Below are positions 1-4,851 of a DNA stretch of 5,456 nucleotides, piece after piece (position 1 is the first letter of the stretch; each line of letters starts with the position of its first letter). A program made the translations under genes and the position numbers. Below the pieces are notes generated by a model, which was given only the letters and a program-made list of their open reading frames with translations, was not told the DNA's origin and did not search any database. Origin of the DNA: an uncultured Solirubrobacteraceae bacterium (GTDB taxonomy: Bacteria; Actinomycetota; Thermoleophilia; Solirubrobacterales; Solirubrobacteraceae); the NCBI GenBank assembly GCA_902806215.1, contig CADCVT010000315.1, forward strand, positions 1-5,456. Direction: 5' to 3'.

Positions 1-228
1 ATGAACGAGAACGCCGCTCGCGTGGCCTGGGCGGGCGTCGGGACGCGGCTGCCGCGGCGGCTCGTCTCGCCGCGCGGCGTGCGGCTCGCGGTGCGCGCGG
101 CGCTCTCCTCGGATCGGGTCGCCGCACGCGTCGCCGAGGCCGCCGCGTGGTGCTCGGCGCACGACGGCGCGTCGGCGGCCGCCGACCACGTCGAGCGCTT
201 CGGCGTGCGGGCTACCGCGACCGCTTGA
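1..228 (+). CDS. GT1-family glycosyltransferase, C-terminal fragment (5' end outside window)
   Basis: These are the last 75 codons of a gene that enters from the left edge and stops at TGA 226-228. The peptide starts MNENAARVAWAGVGTRLP, continues with a Leu/Arg/Ala helical stretch, and ends in an Ala-rich helix containing a WCSAHDGASAAADHVE-like segment. This resembles the end of the nucleotide-sugar-binding half of GT1 (UGT/MGT-like) glycosyltransferases, where a conserved Asp-Gln/Met...Asn-Ala motif is followed by AGVG and a final helix that packs back on the enzyme. The ATG at position 1 falls within that motif, so it is probably an internal Met rather than the start. The family transfers a sugar from an activated nucleotide donor to a lipid or small-molecule acceptor; the acceptor cannot be told from this piece. 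The end overlaps the convergent Calx-beta gene by 17 nt. The family call rests on a short segment. Confidence 0.66.
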   Translation: MNENAARVAWAGVGTRLPRRLVSPRGVRLAVRAALSSDRVAARVAEAAAWCSAHDGASAAADHVERFGVRATATA

Positions 229-1594
229 GCTTCAGCGTCGCCGACTTCGTCGTCGTGTCGACGTTGTCGGCCGCGTCGCTCGTGACCATGTAGGCGCGCA
301 CGGCGAGCCTGCCGGCGCGCCGGCCGCTGGTGAGCATCGACTTCGGGATCGTGATCGTCAGCGTCCGGGCGGCGTTGCCGGGAAGCGTGAACGACTTCGA
401 GCCGATGCGCCGCTCCTTGCCGCGGATCGTCGCGTAGAGCACGAGGCGGCCCTTGCAGCGCTGCTCGTTCTCGGGGCACGTGACGCGCGAGCGGATCGAG
501 CGCCCGCCGGACAGGCGCGGCTTGGTCAGCGCCATCTTCGGCGCGTCGCGGTCGGCGCCGTTCTTGTCGCCGGCGTCGTCGTCGCTGATCGCCACGACGG
601 CCGCGTCGCGCAGGATCTTCGCGCCTTGCGCCTGGCCGATGAGGACGGCGAAGAACTCGTTCGGTTCGATGACGTCGTCGGCCGCGATCGCGATGTCGAC
701 GAACTGCGTCGTCTGGCCGGGCTGGAACACGACCGAGCCGAAGCGGGCGAGGTAGTCGCGCGGGGCCTTCGCCGGGCCGTCGATCGTGATGAACGCGAGA
801 CTCACGGTCCGGAACGTCGCGCCGCTGAGCTGGACGGGCACGCGCGCGAAGGTCTGCTCGCCGTCGCCCTCGACGACGCCGATGTCGCCGATGCTGACGA
901 GGCGCCCGTCGTCGTTCGTGATGCCGACCGTGGCGTCTGCGTCGCCGAGGCTCGCGCCCTCGGCGGCGCTCAGCTTGATCGAGAAGCGCTCGTCCTCCTC
1001 GTCGACCGTGTCGTTGGCGATCGGCACGGTGAACGTCACCGAGCCCTGGCCGGCCTTGATCGTCGCGCGGCCGCTGGTGGCCGTGAAGTCCTCGCCCGCT
1101 CTCGCGGTGTCGTCGGCGGTCGCGTAGGCCACCGTCACGTCGGCGCTGACCGCCTGCGAGCTGATCGTGAGCTTGGCGGAGTCCGCGCTCTCGGACACGG
1201 TCACGTCGGCGATCGACAGGGATGGCTGGTCGTCGTTCTTGATCGTGCCGGCCGCGGACGCGTTGTCGCCGGTGATCGGGTCAACCTCGAGGGTGAACGT
1301 CTCGTCGAGCTCGGGCTCGCCGTCCTCGATGGTCTTGACCCTGACCTGCGCGGTCAGGGCGCCGCCGAAGTTGACCGGCTCGTTGGCGAGACCGGTGTAG
1401 TCGCTGCCGGCCTTGGCGGACCCGTCCTTGGTCGACGCCGTGGCGGACTCGACGATGTTGCCCCGGGTCACGGTGAAGACGACGTCGTCGCCCTCGTTGT
1501 TCTGGGCGGGCTGGACCGTGATGGCGGCCTGCGCGGCCGGGGCGAGGAGGAGGCCGGCGAAGAGCACGGCCAAGAAGAGAAAGCGGCGCGACAT
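212..1594 (-). CDS. Secreted protein with three Calx-beta domains and a basic C-terminal domain
   Basis: A protein of 460 residues ending at TAG 212-214. Residues 1-23 are a clear Sec signal peptide: basic MSRR, a Leu/Phe/Ala core and AQA before the likely cut. Three Calx-beta modules follow, at about 24-123, 124-230 and 231-341. Each begins with a short strand and an E-G/S-E/D segment and ends with an acidic DExF-type strand and a closing IKNDD, ITNDD or ISDDD. Repeats one and two carry the typical (K/R)AG(S/E)D(Y/F) turn; repeat three has a diverged PRDY there. In known proteins these domains bind Ca2+ through such acidic loops and are often adhesive. Residues 350-460 form a Lys/Arg-rich beta domain with two Cys (373 and 380) that could form a small disulfide loop. 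No membrane anchor or sortase motif is visible, so it is probably released or held non-covalently. The start is fixed by the signal peptide, but no Shine-Dalgarno sequence precedes it. Function inferred as extracellular calcium-dependent adhesion or matrix; no enzyme domain is seen. Confidence 0.9.
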   Translation of the reverse strand: MSRRFLFLAVLFAGLLLAPAAQAAITVQPAQNNEGDDVVFTVTRGNIVESATASTKDGSAKAGSDYTGLANEPVNFGGALTAQVRVKTIEDGEPELDETFTLEVDPITGDNASAAGTIKNDDQPSLSIADVTVSESADSAKLTISSQAVSADVTVAYATADDTARAGEDFTATSGRATIKAGQGSVTFTVPIANDTVDEEDERFSIKLSAAEGASLGDADATVGITNDDGRLVSIGDIGVVEGDGEQTFARVPVQLSGATFRTVSLAFITIDGPAKAPRDYLARFGSVVFQPGQTTQFVDIAIAADDVIEPNEFFAVLIGQAQGAKILRDAAVVAISDDDAGDKNGADRDAPKMALTKPRLSGGRSIRSRVTCPENEQRCKGRLVLYATIRGKERRIGSKSFTLPGNAARTLTITIPKSMLTSGRRAGRLAVRAYMVTSDAADNVDTTTKSATLKLKRSR

Positions 1595-1602
1595 CGCGCC
1601 GG

Positions 1603-1608
1603 AAGGTA
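1603..1608 (-). promoter_or_regulatory. Candidate -10 element for leaderless expression of the Calx-beta gene
   Basis: Reading the minus strand, TACCTT fits the actinobacterial -10 pattern TAnnnT and lies 8 nt before the ATG of the Calx-beta gene. That spacing would put the transcription start at or next to the ATG, giving a leaderless mRNA and explaining the missing ribosome binding site. No -35 hexamer is recognisable, because that position falls inside the upstream hairpin. Single short motif, so tentative. Confidence 0.3.
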
Positions 1609-1610
1609 GC

Positions 1611-1638
1611 GGTCCGGGCCTCCGAGGAGGCCCGGACC
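1611..1638 (-). terminator. GC-rich hairpin, probable terminator of the four-gene operon
   Basis: A perfect inverted repeat with 13-bp arms (1611-1623 and 1626-1638) and a 2-nt centre, in practice 12 bp with a 4-nt loop. It starts 15 nt after the DUF3618 stop codon, where a terminator would be expected. No U-tract follows on either strand, so it would be of the U-less type proposed for actinobacteria. It ends 16 nt before the Calx-beta start codon, so it could instead or also be a 5' leader structure if transcription continues from the operon. Confidence 0.66.
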
Positions 1639-1653
1639 GTCAACCGGAACTGC

Positions 1654-2250
1654 TTAGGAGCGGACGGACTGCGCCGTCTGCTGCGCGTTCTCCTGCGCCG
1701 TCTCCTTGACCTGCTCGCCGTGCTGCTGCGCGGACTCCTGAGCGGTCTGCTTGACGTCCTGAGCGGCCTGCTGGACGTGCTCCTGGGCGGTCGAAGCGAC
1801 CTCCTGAGCGACCTGCTTGCCGTGCTCCATGGCCTCGGACGCGGTCTCCTGGACCTGATCCTTGACCTGATCGGCGATCGGACCGAGCTTCTCGTTCTCG
1901 ATGTCCGTCGTCGGCACGAGCATGCCGGCGAGGAAGCCGATCGCGACCGAGCCGATGGCCAGGCCGAGCGGGTTCTGCTGCGCGACGCTGGCGGCCTGCT
2001 TGGCCCCCTGCTTCACGTCAGTGGCCGACGGAGTCGACTCGTTGACCGAGCCGGCCGCGCCGGAGACGCCGTCGACAGCGCTGTCCTTCGCGCCGATGAT
2101 CTTGTCCTTGACGCCGGTCACGGTCCCGGTCACCTTCTCCTTCGTGCGCGACGGAACGTCGGCCTTGTAACCGAGCGCTTCGACGGTCTCGCCCATGCGC
2201 TCGCGGGTCTGCTCTATCTCGCGGCGGATTGCGTCCGGGTCCTGGCCCAT
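1654..2250 (-). CDS. DUF3618-domain membrane protein with amphipathic Gln/Ala-rich tail
   Basis: A protein of 198 residues ending at TAA 1654-1656. The start is the ATG at 2248-2250, preceded by AGGAGG at 7 nt; an earlier in-frame GTG at 2388 lies deep in the previous gene and is disfavoured. Residues 5-33 (PDAIRREIEQTRERMGETVE and following) are a typical DUF3618 motif, a short helical segment found in small actinobacterial envelope proteins. Residues 34-92 are polar and Gly/Ser/Ala-rich. A single hydrophobic stretch at about 94-113 (PLGLAIGSVAIGFLAGMLVP) would span the membrane. Residues 125-198 form a long, almost uninterrupted Gln/Ala/Glu/Lys helix made of 7- and 11-residue-like units such as AQEHVQQ, AQDVKQT and AQESAQQ, recalling LEA and apolipoprotein helices. 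Its start overlaps the end of the holin-X-like gene by 37 nt. Molecular function is unknown. Confidence 0.87.
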   Translation of the reverse strand: MGQDPDAIRREIEQTRERMGETVEALGYKADVPSRTKEKVTGTVTGVKDKIIGAKDSAVDGVSGAAGSVNESTPSATDVKQGAKQAASVAQQNPLGLAIGSVAIGFLAGMLVPTTDIENEKLGPIADQVKDQVQETASEAMEHGKQVAQEVASTAQEHVQQAAQDVKQTAQESAQQHGEQVKETAQENAQQTAQSVRS

Positions 2251-2645
2251 TCCACATCCTCCTTCAGTGTCTCGACGGTCTGCTCGGGTGCAGGAGGCGT
2301 GGCCTCCTGGATCTTGTCCTTGCCACGGAGGGCGAGGACAGCGGCGATGGCGCCATACAGGGCGGTGACGATCAGGGCTGCGAGCCACGTGTGGTTCACA
2401 GCGGTCTGGATCAGCGCGATCAGGAACGTGGTGAACGCTCCGAACGCACCGAGCCCGAGGAGGGCTCCGCCACCAAGGAAGCCGGCACCGATGCCCGCCT
2501 TCTTGCCCTTCTGGGTCATCTCGGCCTTGGCGAGGTCGAGCTCTTGCTTGACAAGAGTCGACGTCTCCTGGGAGAGCTGCTTCAGGAGCTCGCCGATCGG
2601 CTGCTCCCTCAGGTCCTCCTGATGGCCGGTGTGGCCGTCCTGCAT
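2214..2645 (-). CDS. Holin-X-like (Phage_holin_3_6 type) small membrane protein
   Basis: A protein of 143 residues ending at TAG 2214-2216. An amphipathic N-terminal helix at about 11-48 contains the signature-like run IGELLKQLSQETSTLVKQEL, followed by DLAKAEM. Two hydrophobic segments follow, at about 51-80 (Gly-rich, then FGAFTTFLIALIQTAV) and 88-107 (WLAALIVTALYGAIAAVLAL). The tail is charged. This is the layout of the putative actinobacterial holin-X family, which despite its name is mostly chromosomal and has no proven lytic role; no phage genes are nearby. The ATG at 2643-2645 shares one base with the upstream gene's TGA (TGATG), a classic termination-reinitiation arrangement, and only a weak GGGG lies before it. 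Its 3' end overlaps the DUF3618 gene. Pairing of holin-X and DUF3618 genes is, from general knowledge, common in Actinobacteria. Confidence 0.88.
   Translation of the reverse strand: MQDGHTGHQEDLREQPIGELLKQLSQETSTLVKQELDLAKAEMTQKGKKAGIGAGFLGGGALLGLGAFGAFTTFLIALIQTAVNHTWLAALIVTALYGAIAAVLALRGKDKIQEATPPAPEQTVETLKEDVEWARTRTQSAAR
2258..2263 (-). promoter_or_regulatory. Ribosome binding site of the DUF3618 gene
   Basis: AGGAGG on the minus strand, 7 nt before the ATG at 2250, lying inside the 3' end of the holin-X-like gene. It decides the DUF3618 start against the longer in-frame GTG at 2388. Confidence 0.85.
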
Positions 2646-3304
2646 CAGAGCGCCCCGGTCCCCTGGCCGCCGTACGTACCGGCGGTGGCGGGAGTGCCGC
2701 CCGGGCCGCGGCTGTCGCCGCCCGGCGTGAAGCCGCCGCCCGTGGTGCCGCCGACGCCGACGCCCGTGGAGAGCTCGTTGCCGGTGCCCGCGCCGTACGC
2801 GGGAGCCGTCGTGCCCTGCGGGCGGGTGGCGTAGTTGGGCAGCTGCTGGGTGCGGGTGGTGTACCGCTCCGTCTGGCTCGCCTTCAGGAACCGCGAGGCG
2901 AAGAACCCGAGCGCGAGACCGCCGGCGATGACCGCCACGGGCTGCTTGCGCGCGTAGTCCTCGACGTCGCTGAGGATCTTGTCGGCGTCCGCCTGCTTGA
3001 GGTAGCTGCCGAGCCCCTCGATGCGGTCGGCCGCCTGCTCGGCCAGCTGGGCCGGCTTGTCCTGGCCCTGCTCACGGAGCGTCTCGCTCACCTTGCGGAA
3101 GCTGTCCGCCTGGGTCGCGACCTGCTCGCCGGCCTGCGTCGAACGCTGGTCGATCTGGGTGCGGGCCTGCTCCTTCGCCTGACCGGCGACGTTCTGAGCC
3201 TGCTCCTTCGCCTGTCCGGCGACCTCCTGGGCCTTCTCCTGGGCCTGGGCGGCTGCACCGTCAGCGTTGCTGCCGGTGCTCGGTGGCGTGCTTGTTCCAG
3301 CCAT
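2645..3304 (-). CDS. LEA/apolipoprotein-like protein with one membrane segment and Gly-rich tail
   Basis: A protein of 219 residues ending at TGA 2645-2647. The first 17 residues are polar and flexible. Residues 18-69 are Ala/Gln/Glu/Lys helical repeats with two near-identical 11-residue units (AQEVAGQAKEQ and AQNVAGQAKEQ), the type seen in LEA group 3 proteins. Residues 70-118 are a charged helix (SETLREQGQDKPAQLAEQAA and following). A hydrophobic segment at about 121-140 (QPVAVIAGGLALGFFASRFL) probably spans the membrane. Residues 141-219 are Gly/Thr/Pro-rich and likely disordered. The architecture resembles small ElaB/YtxH/DUF883-like stress membrane proteins, but I cannot assign a named family. 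ATG 3302-3304 has AGGAG at 8 nt. It lies 21 nt after the DUF4383 gene and shares one base with the next start. A role in protecting or organising the membrane is inference only. Confidence 0.82.
   Translation of the reverse strand: MAGTSTPPSTGSNADGAAAQAQEKAQEVAGQAKEQAQNVAGQAKEQARTQIDQRSTQAGEQVATQADSFRKVSETLREQGQDKPAQLAEQAADRIEGLGSYLKQADADKILSDVEDYARKQPVAVIAGGLALGFFASRFLKASQTERYTTRTQQLPNYATRPQGTTAPAYGAGTGNELSTGVGVGGTTGGGFTPGGDSRGPGGTPATAGTYGGQGTGAL
3165..3230 (-). repeat. Two tandem 33-bp copies encoding an 11-residue helical repeat
   Basis: Copies at 3165-3197 and 3198-3230 match at 29 of 33 bases. They encode the tandem AQxVAGQAKEQ units of the LEA-like protein. The high DNA identity suggests a recent duplication, though the biased amino acid set and codon use of this region would also raise similarity. 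Confidence 0.75.
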
Positions 3305-3312
3305 GTACGCCT

Positions 3313-3317
3313 CTCCT
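3313..3317 (-). promoter_or_regulatory. Ribosome binding site of the LEA-like gene
   Basis: AGGAG within a purine-rich run, 8 nt before the ATG at 3304, in the 21-nt gap after the DUF4383 gene. Confidence 0.75.
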
Positions 3318-3325
3318 CTCGTTAC

Positions 3326-3979
3326 TTAGCGGTTGACGCGGTCGCCGAACGGGCGGCCGGTCATCGGATCGGTTGTGGTGCCGGTGACGTCGCGGTCACC
3401 GTCGCGGTCGAAGCGCTCGCCGCGGCCGGTGGTCGTGCCGCCGGTGGTCGTCGTGTCGTGCCCGCGGTGCTGGTCCTTCGGCGACGCGAGCGCGGCGAGG
3501 ATGCCGACGAGGCTCAGTGCGATGTGCAGGACGTTGTCCGCGGCGTTGACCGGGATGATCCCGAGCACGTCGTTGCCGTCGATGAGGCCGATGATCGTGA
3601 CGATGCCGTAGACGACGCCGAACGCGAGCGCGACGGTCTTGGCCGTGTCACGGCGCTTGAACGACGCGAGCAGTACGAGGCCCGAGACGAGGTGCACGAT
3701 GTTGTGCCACCCGTTGACCTCGAAGCCGAGGAACGAATCACCCTGGAGCGCTCCGCCGACGTTGCCGCCCTCGGGGTCGTTGGTGCTGCCGGTGTCGAAC
3801 GTCGCGTCGGCGATGAAGCCGAAGATGCCGGCGAGCAGCAGCGCCGCGGCGGCGAGGAGGCAGTACAGCTGCGCAGGCGTCAGCCCGCTGCGATCTCGCT
3901 TCGTCGAGACGCCGCGGTTGTCGCCGCTTCCGTCCGTGGTGTTGCGCGCATCAACGCTGCGCGCTCCTGATTGGGCCAT
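3326..3979 (-). CDS. DUF4383-domain four-helix membrane protein
   Basis: A protein of 217 residues ending at TAA 3326-3328 and starting at ATG 3977-3979 with GGAGG at 9 nt. Residues 1-34 are polar. Four hydrophobic segments follow: about 36-58, 92-107, 113-133 and 148-166. The segment from FLGFEVNGWHNIVHLVSGLV (83-102) through VVYGIVTIIGLIDG to NAADNVLHIALSLVGI matches the DUF4383 pattern, with paired N-x-x-H elements (NGWHNIVH and NVLH) where conserved His 92, 96 and 152 would sit in or near the membrane. Whether they bind a metal or haem is not known. The tail from 167 is a polar Thr/Gly/Arg/Asp-rich segment, probably disordered. It is the first gene of the four-gene minus-strand operon, following about 350 nt without a gene on that strand, so the operon promoter should lie there. 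Function is unknown. Confidence 0.88.
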   Translation of the reverse strand: MAQSGARSVDARNTTDGSGDNRGVSTKRDRSGLTPAQLYCLLAAAALLLAGIFGFIADATFDTGSTNDPEGGNVGGALQGDSFLGFEVNGWHNIVHLVSGLVLLASFKRRDTAKTVALAFGVVYGIVTIIGLIDGNDVLGIIPVNAADNVLHIALSLVGILAALASPKDQHRGHDTTTTGGTTTGRGERFDRDGDRDVTGTTTDPMTGRPFGDRVNR

Positions 3980-3988
3980 CGTGAACTG

Positions 3989-3993
3989 CCTCC
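3989..3993 (-). promoter_or_regulatory. Ribosome binding site of the DUF4383 gene
   Basis: GGAGG on the minus strand, 9 nt before the ATG at 3979. It supports that start and shows the operon's first gene has a leader. Confidence 0.8.
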
Positions 3994-4187
3994 GTGTGGG
4001 TACTCGAGAGCACGGCGTCGCGGCAGGCAGCTCTCGCTGACCTTCGCTTCGCCACGTCTCGGATTCGATCTCCGGGTTGGGACCGGCCGCTGCTGACCCG
4101 TTGAGGACCAGCGTCGTCTCGTCCCTCTACGACTTCGCGTACCCACCCGGAAAAGTGCTGACACGCACGGATGTTGCCCACGTACTG

Positions 4188-4205
4188 GTCCTGGCACGCC
4201 AGGAC
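4188..4205. repeat. Interrupted palindrome (8-2-8), possible operator
   Basis: GTCCTGGC-AC-GCCAGGAC, with perfectly matched arms at 4188-4195 and 4198-4205. It lies about 210 bp upstream of the DUF4383 start and 90 bp past the tRNA terminator. No T-run follows on either strand, so a terminator is less likely; the length and symmetry would suit a dimeric regulator. There is no second copy in the window. Confidence 0.4.
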
Positions 4206-4296
4206 TCCACGACGTTTGGAACCCGTCCCGACGGCAACTGGGAACACGCTCCCCGTGTCACAGAACGTTGACTGCGGCGACCGCCACGGAACGACG

Positions 4297-4320
4297 AAGG
4301 CCGCCCCCGCGGACGGCCTT
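4297..4320 (-). terminator. Hairpin terminator downstream of tRNA-Asn
   Basis: Arms 4297-4306 and 4311-4320 pair around a 4-nt loop, beginning 7 nt past the tRNA 3' end. The stem is 10 bp if read on the minus strand, where one position forms a G-U wobble; on the plus strand that position is a C-A mismatch, which supports function on the minus strand. The sequence after it (CGTCGTTCC) is only weakly U-rich. Confidence 0.72.
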
Positions 4321-4327
4321 CATGAAG

Positions 4328-4399
4328 CTCGGGGGGTGGGACTCGAACCCACAACGACTCGGTTAACAGCCGAGCATTCTGCCATTGAATTACCCCCGA
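4328..4399 (-). tRNA. tRNA-Asn (anticodon GTT)
   Basis: A complete 72-nt cloverleaf. The 7-bp acceptor stem is TCGGGGG with CCCCCGA. The D-arm is ATTC-AATGGCA-GAAT. The anticodon arm is CTCGG-CTGTTAA-CCGAG, with anticodon GTT at 4365-4367 on the complement. A 5-nt variable loop follows, then the T-arm GTGGG-TTCGAGT-CCCAC. All stems pair without mismatch. The discriminator base is G, as usual for Asn, and CCA is not encoded, so it would be added by the CCA-adding enzyme. It reads AAC/AAU codons. Its first 10 nt overlap the end of the HNH gene, and a hairpin terminator follows. Confidence 0.97.
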
Positions 4400-4746
4400 C
4401 CGTGCTGCTCGGAATGGTCGGCAGCTGCTTCGAGAATGTTAGCGGGAACCGCAGCGACTCCTGCTTCGACCTCAGCGTGGCAGTTCGCGCAGAGGAGAAC
4501 GCACTTGCTGGCTTCGGCCCGCGCCCGTGAGATCGAGCGCGTCACGCCGCTGTAGCCGACGTTGAAGTTCTTCGTAGCGGGGTCCAGATGCTCGAAGTGG
4601 AGCGCGGCGACCGAGCGCGAGTAGCCGCAGAGCACGCACGCACCGCCGGCCTCGGCTACGAGCGTCGCCTTGACGCGCCGCCTCCGCGCGCTGACCGCCG
4701 CCGCCCTGCATCGCAGACAGGCAGTCCCACCGTCGCCTCTGACCAC
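4390..4746 (-). CDS. HNH endonuclease-like zinc protein, start uncertain
   Basis: The reading frame gives 118 residues from GTG 4744-4746 to TAA 4390-4392. A zinc pair C37-x2-C40 (CVLCGY) and a second pair C86-x2-C89 (CANCH) flank the HNH core HFEHLDP (50-56), in which H53 is the likely general base, with N88 and H90 completing the motif. The residue before H53 is Glu, where His or Asp is usual, so activity may be altered. C10-x2-C13, with the in-frame CRHHG just upstream of the GTG (4771-4785, outside the annotated start), looks like the N-terminal zinc knuckle of this family, so the true protein probably begins further up. No ATG, GTG or TTG exists in this frame between the dnaG stop and 4746, and the GTG has no ribosome binding site. 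Such orphan HNH proteins could be nicking or homing-type nucleases; the substrate is unknown. The stop codon lies inside tRNA-Asn. Confidence 0.72.
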   Translation of the reverse strand: MVRGDGGTACLRCRAAAVSARRRRVKATLVAEAGGACVLCGYSRSVAALHFEHLDPATKNFNVGYSGVTRSISRARAEASKCVLLCANCHAEVEAGVAAVPANILEAAADHSEQHGRG

Positions 4747-4814
4747 GAAGACAGCTTCGCCGTGGTGGCGACAGACAGCAAGGAACCGCTCACCCGCCTC
4801 GGCATCACCGCGGA

Positions 4815-4820
4815 CCTCCC
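4815..4820 (-). promoter_or_regulatory. Strong ribosome binding site upstream of the HNH gene, paired with an out-of-frame start
   Basis: GGGAGG lies 9 nt before an ATG (4803-4805) and 6 nt before a GTG (4806-4808). Spacing and position, just after the dnaG stop, are what a real gene start would show. The frame opened there does not match the HNH frame: it codes about 54 residues without recognisable motifs and then stops. Either a one-base slip occurs or the sequence has lost a base. Confidence 0.5.
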
Positions 4821-4851
4821 GGCGCGCGGCGAGACGCGTGCGCAGTTCGCC

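Larger units (their letters stand above)
3980..4296. other. Non-coding interval upstream of the DUF4383 operon
   Basis: About 317 bases with no convincing gene: the open frames here are short, have no family resemblance or good ribosome binding site, and some run into the tRNA. It lies between the terminator after tRNA-Asn and the operon's first gene, so it should hold the operon promoter. I looked on the minus strand for TTGACA/TAnnnT, ECF-type GGAAC...GTC and SigB/SigF-type GTTT...GGGTA pairs and found none with proper spacing. Content is an 8-2-8 palindrome and the ribosome binding site described separately. Confidence 0.7.

Noticed and set aside
626..1609. Long plus-strand open frame of 327 codons opposite the Calx-beta gene
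   Set aside because: Its product is an Arg/Asp/Val/Gly-rich antisense shadow typical of GC-rich DNA, while the opposite frame has a signal peptide and three recognisable domains.
2251..2388. In-frame extension of the DUF3618 protein to a GTG at 2388 (244 residues)
   Set aside because: The added residues are Arg/Pro-rich shadow translation of the holin-X-like gene, and the ATG at 2250 has a perfect AGGAGG at 7 nt.
2214..2645. Holin-X-like gene as a sign of a prophage
   Set aside because: No endolysin, integrase, capsid or other phage gene is present; the gene sits in an operon of small chromosomal-type membrane proteins.
4050..4085. T-arm-like hairpin (TCGGA-TTCGATC-TCCGG) on the plus strand, as a possible second tRNA or a remnant
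   Set aside because: No matching acceptor, D or anticodon arms are found at the proper distance upstream; one 5-bp stem with a T-loop-like sequence can arise by chance.
4145..4180. Short stem GTGC-GTGTCA-GCAC followed by TTTT on the minus strand, as a terminator
   Set aside because: A 4-bp stem is too weak, and it would lie in the leader of the operon without a gene ending before it.
3951..4247. Minus-strand open frame of 98 codons in the gap before the DUF4383 gene
   Set aside because: It overlaps the DUF4383 ribosome binding site and start in another frame, and its composition is not protein-like.
4218..4270. Two GGAAC motifs (4218-4222, 4241-4245) as ECF sigma -35 elements on the plus strand
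   Set aside because: No GTC or CGTT element lies 16-17 nt downstream of either, and there is no plus-strand gene to serve.
4171..4530. Plus-strand open frame of 119 codons across the tRNA
   Set aside because: It reads through the antisense of tRNA-Asn and the end of the HNH gene and has no ribosome binding site or family resemblance.
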